A stretch of 64,000 bases of DNA from Chitinophagales bacterium. Lineage in GTDB: Bacteria; Bacteroidota; Bacteroidia; Chitinophagales; UBA10324. A program made the translations under genes and the position numbers. Shown here piece after piece: positions 62,888-64,000 of this stretch; position 1 is the stretch's first letter; each line of letters begins with the position of its first letter. Location: the NCBI GenBank assembly GCA_019694975.1, contig JAIBAY010000002.1:571252-635251 (forward strand). The letters run 5' to 3'. The notes beneath the pieces are model-generated. The model was not told the origin of the DNA and did no database searches. It saw only the letters and a list, made by a program, of their open reading frames with translations.

Positions 62888-63484
62888 TTAAGGTTTTCCG
62901 GCGGTTAAAGAATCCTCAGGTGATGCATTCAACTCCGGCATTGCAGGCGGTGAATAGCTTTCCGATACCTTCTTCAGGTCAGACAATCCTTTTTCAAAAT
63001 CGGCGCCGATCATCTGATCCATAAACAAACCAAGATACTTTGCTACAGGGTTCATACCCATATCCATATCCATACCCCAGATAATCTTTGTACTACCATT
63101 CACCGGCTCGAATGTAAAAGTACCGGTTGCTTCTCCGTTTTCGGTAAAATTCATTGAAGTGGTTATGGATTCATTTTGCTTACTCTCTGTAATAGAGAGT
63201 TTCCCCTTCCCTACCTGACTGTTTTCACTTGTCCACGAGTAACCTGATCCTGCGCCTTCTTCAGGTCCGTAATATTTGATCTTCATATCGGGATCAAGCT
63301 TATTCCATGGCATCCAGCTGTTCCAGTTATGCAGATTATTCACCTGCTTAAAGACGATCTCAGGCTGCGCATTGATAACCGCCATGCGTTCCACATGTAC
63401 TTTGGACGGCAGGAAAAATGAGATGACCAGCAGTATCGCCAAAAACACCACCAGGAAAATTCCGATTCGCTTTAAGGTTTTCAT
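62888..63484 (-). CDS. SRPBCC (polyketide cyclase/START-like) membrane-anchored protein
   Basis: The frame is open to 63550, but ATG 63484 gives a natural start: MKTLKRIGIF then a membrane helix (about 8-25, FLVVFLAILLVISFFLP). Total 198 aa. The following ~140 residues show the SRPBCC pattern 'VHVERMAVINAQPEIVFKQV', 'NLHNWNSWMPW', 'MKIKYYGPEEGAGSGYSWTS', and 'GWVFEPV'-type turn. Ligand unknown; C-terminal tail is Pro/Glu rich. Protein of this type is often near sensor or stress genes but no link is visible here. Confidence 0.85.
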   Translation of the reverse strand: MKTLKRIGIFLVVFLAILLVISFFLPSKVHVERMAVINAQPEIVFKQVNNLHNWNSWMPWNKLDPDMKIKYYGPEEGAGSGYSWTSENSQVGKGKLSITESKQNESITTSMNFTENGEATGTFTFEPVNGSTKIIWGMDMDMGMNPVAKYLGLFMDQMIGADFEKGLSDLKKVSESYSPPAMPELNASPEDSLTAGKP

Positions 63485-63653
63485 ATGTATTTTTTCTACT
63501 AAGATAATAAATACTAAATGTGGCGCAATCAGGAGTACAATATCATGCATGTATCATTCTTGCCACTGAGGCCGGTTGCATCATGCTGGCATGATGTTCA
63601 TCATTTCTTTCCATCCAAATAGTCAGCTAAAGCAGTCACCGTTAATCATTGAG

Positions 63654-64000
63654 CTATTCCTCCGACAATATCGTGAACTGCTGTTCCATTGGGTCAAGAT
63701 GCAACTTCAAAGCTGAAATAAACTGGTCTCCATATTTCGCATAGTAAGTCAGAAAACTATCATGGCGTTCCTGCAGGCTGCCGGTGGGAAATAATTTTTC
63801 CTTCAGTGTTCTCAATTGCTGCACCGCCACTTCTTCTTTTCGCCTGGCAGCCTTCTTCATTTTCTCTTCCAGTGACTCCAGAGATTTTTGCGTTTTCACA
63901 TTTTCCGCCTCCACCGCGCTTTTCAATCCGGCATCGAGCTGCAAGGCCTGCTTCATCACCTGCTCCATCAACATATTCAATTGCTGCTTTTCTTTTGCCA
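63654..64000 (-). CDS. bshC: Bacillithiol biosynthesis cysteine-adding enzyme BshC, C-terminal part
   Basis: The frame stays open to the window edge (…GKEKQQLNMLMEQ), so only the last ~115 residues are present. The tail is a long coiled coil (SLESLEEKMKKAARRKEEVA) followed by 'QLRTLKEKLFPTGSLQERHD', 'YYAKYGDQFISALKLHLDP', the characteristic end of BshC, which adds Cys to GlcN-malate in bacillithiol synthesis. Bacillithiol is found in many Bacteroidota. The 5' part lies outside the window. Confidence 0.78.
   Translation of the reverse strand, partial: AKEKQQLNMLMEQVMKQALQLDAGLKSAVEAENVKTQKSLESLEEKMKKAARRKEEVAVQQLRTLKEKLFPTGSLQERHDSFLTYYAKYGDQFISALKLHLDPMEQQFTILSEE

Overview
The window comes from a chromosome of a Bacteroidota bacterium, most likely from the Chitinophagales/Saprospirales side of the phylum. 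Evidence: several secreted proteins with type IX secretion (T9SS) type A or type B sorting domains, a SusC/SusD pair, Bacteroidota-style promoters (-7 box TAnnTTTG, almost no Shine-Dalgarno sequences), the parA-parB-DUF5683-dapB-lepB gene order, the Bacteroidota variant of dihydroorotase, and a bacillithiol gene (bshC). No rRNA, tRNA, CRISPR array or complete mobile element was found. The assignment below phylum is inference.

Layout. 1-3.8 kb (minus): a probable operon of a large lipoprotein, an outer-membrane-like protein and a MORN-type protein cut by the window edge. 4-9 kb: a short-chain dehydrogenase tightly bracketed by two copies of a ~120-bp palindromic repeat, a second MORN-type lipoprotein, dihydroorotase, a third repeat copy and a secreted M20 amidohydrolase. 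9-16 kb: an AT-rich, gene-sparse accessory stretch with small one-off genes (SnoaL-like lipoprotein, membrane proteins, HXXEE protein, S41 peptidase, class-C beta-lactamase-type serine hydrolase), long imperfect hairpins, a decayed IS1182-type transposase and other gene remnants. 16-19.7 kb: a LysR regulator divergent from an exported beta-carbonic anhydrase and an SbtA-type bicarbonate permease, followed by a lipocalin; the shared promoter region has a perfect 7-3-7 palindrome and a repeated half-site. 19.7-25 kb: VirK-like protein, NADP-binding oxidoreductase, and two T9SS cargo proteins (M43 metalloprotease, delta-60-repeat protein).

25-42 kb is mostly household: tandem alpha/beta hydrolases, an ECF sigma factor coupled to a membrane-anchored beta-barrel-like protein, rdgB, ilvE, terC, nucleoside transporter, DCC protein, bifunctional nuclease, etfBA, TPR protein, MmcQ/YjbR protein, azurin-like lipoprotein, ppk1, PH-like membrane protein and a fourth (inverted) repeat copy before a GNAT gene. 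43-53.3 kb: two paralogous T9SS proteins, each with its own terminator, an orphan SusC/SusD pair, a Nudix hydrolase and a TonB-dependent receptor. 53.6-59.4 kb: parA, parB, DUF5683 protein, dapB and two tandem signal peptidases. 59.5-64 kb: DoxX-like protein, a large T9SS type B adhesin-like protein, an SRPBCC protein and the 3' part of bshC.

No dramatic unknown system is evident. The most interesting signals are the inorganic-carbon module with its repeated operator (16-19 kb), the mobile-looking palindromic repeat family, and the cassette-like accessory stretch with attC-like hairpins (9.9-14.6 kb).
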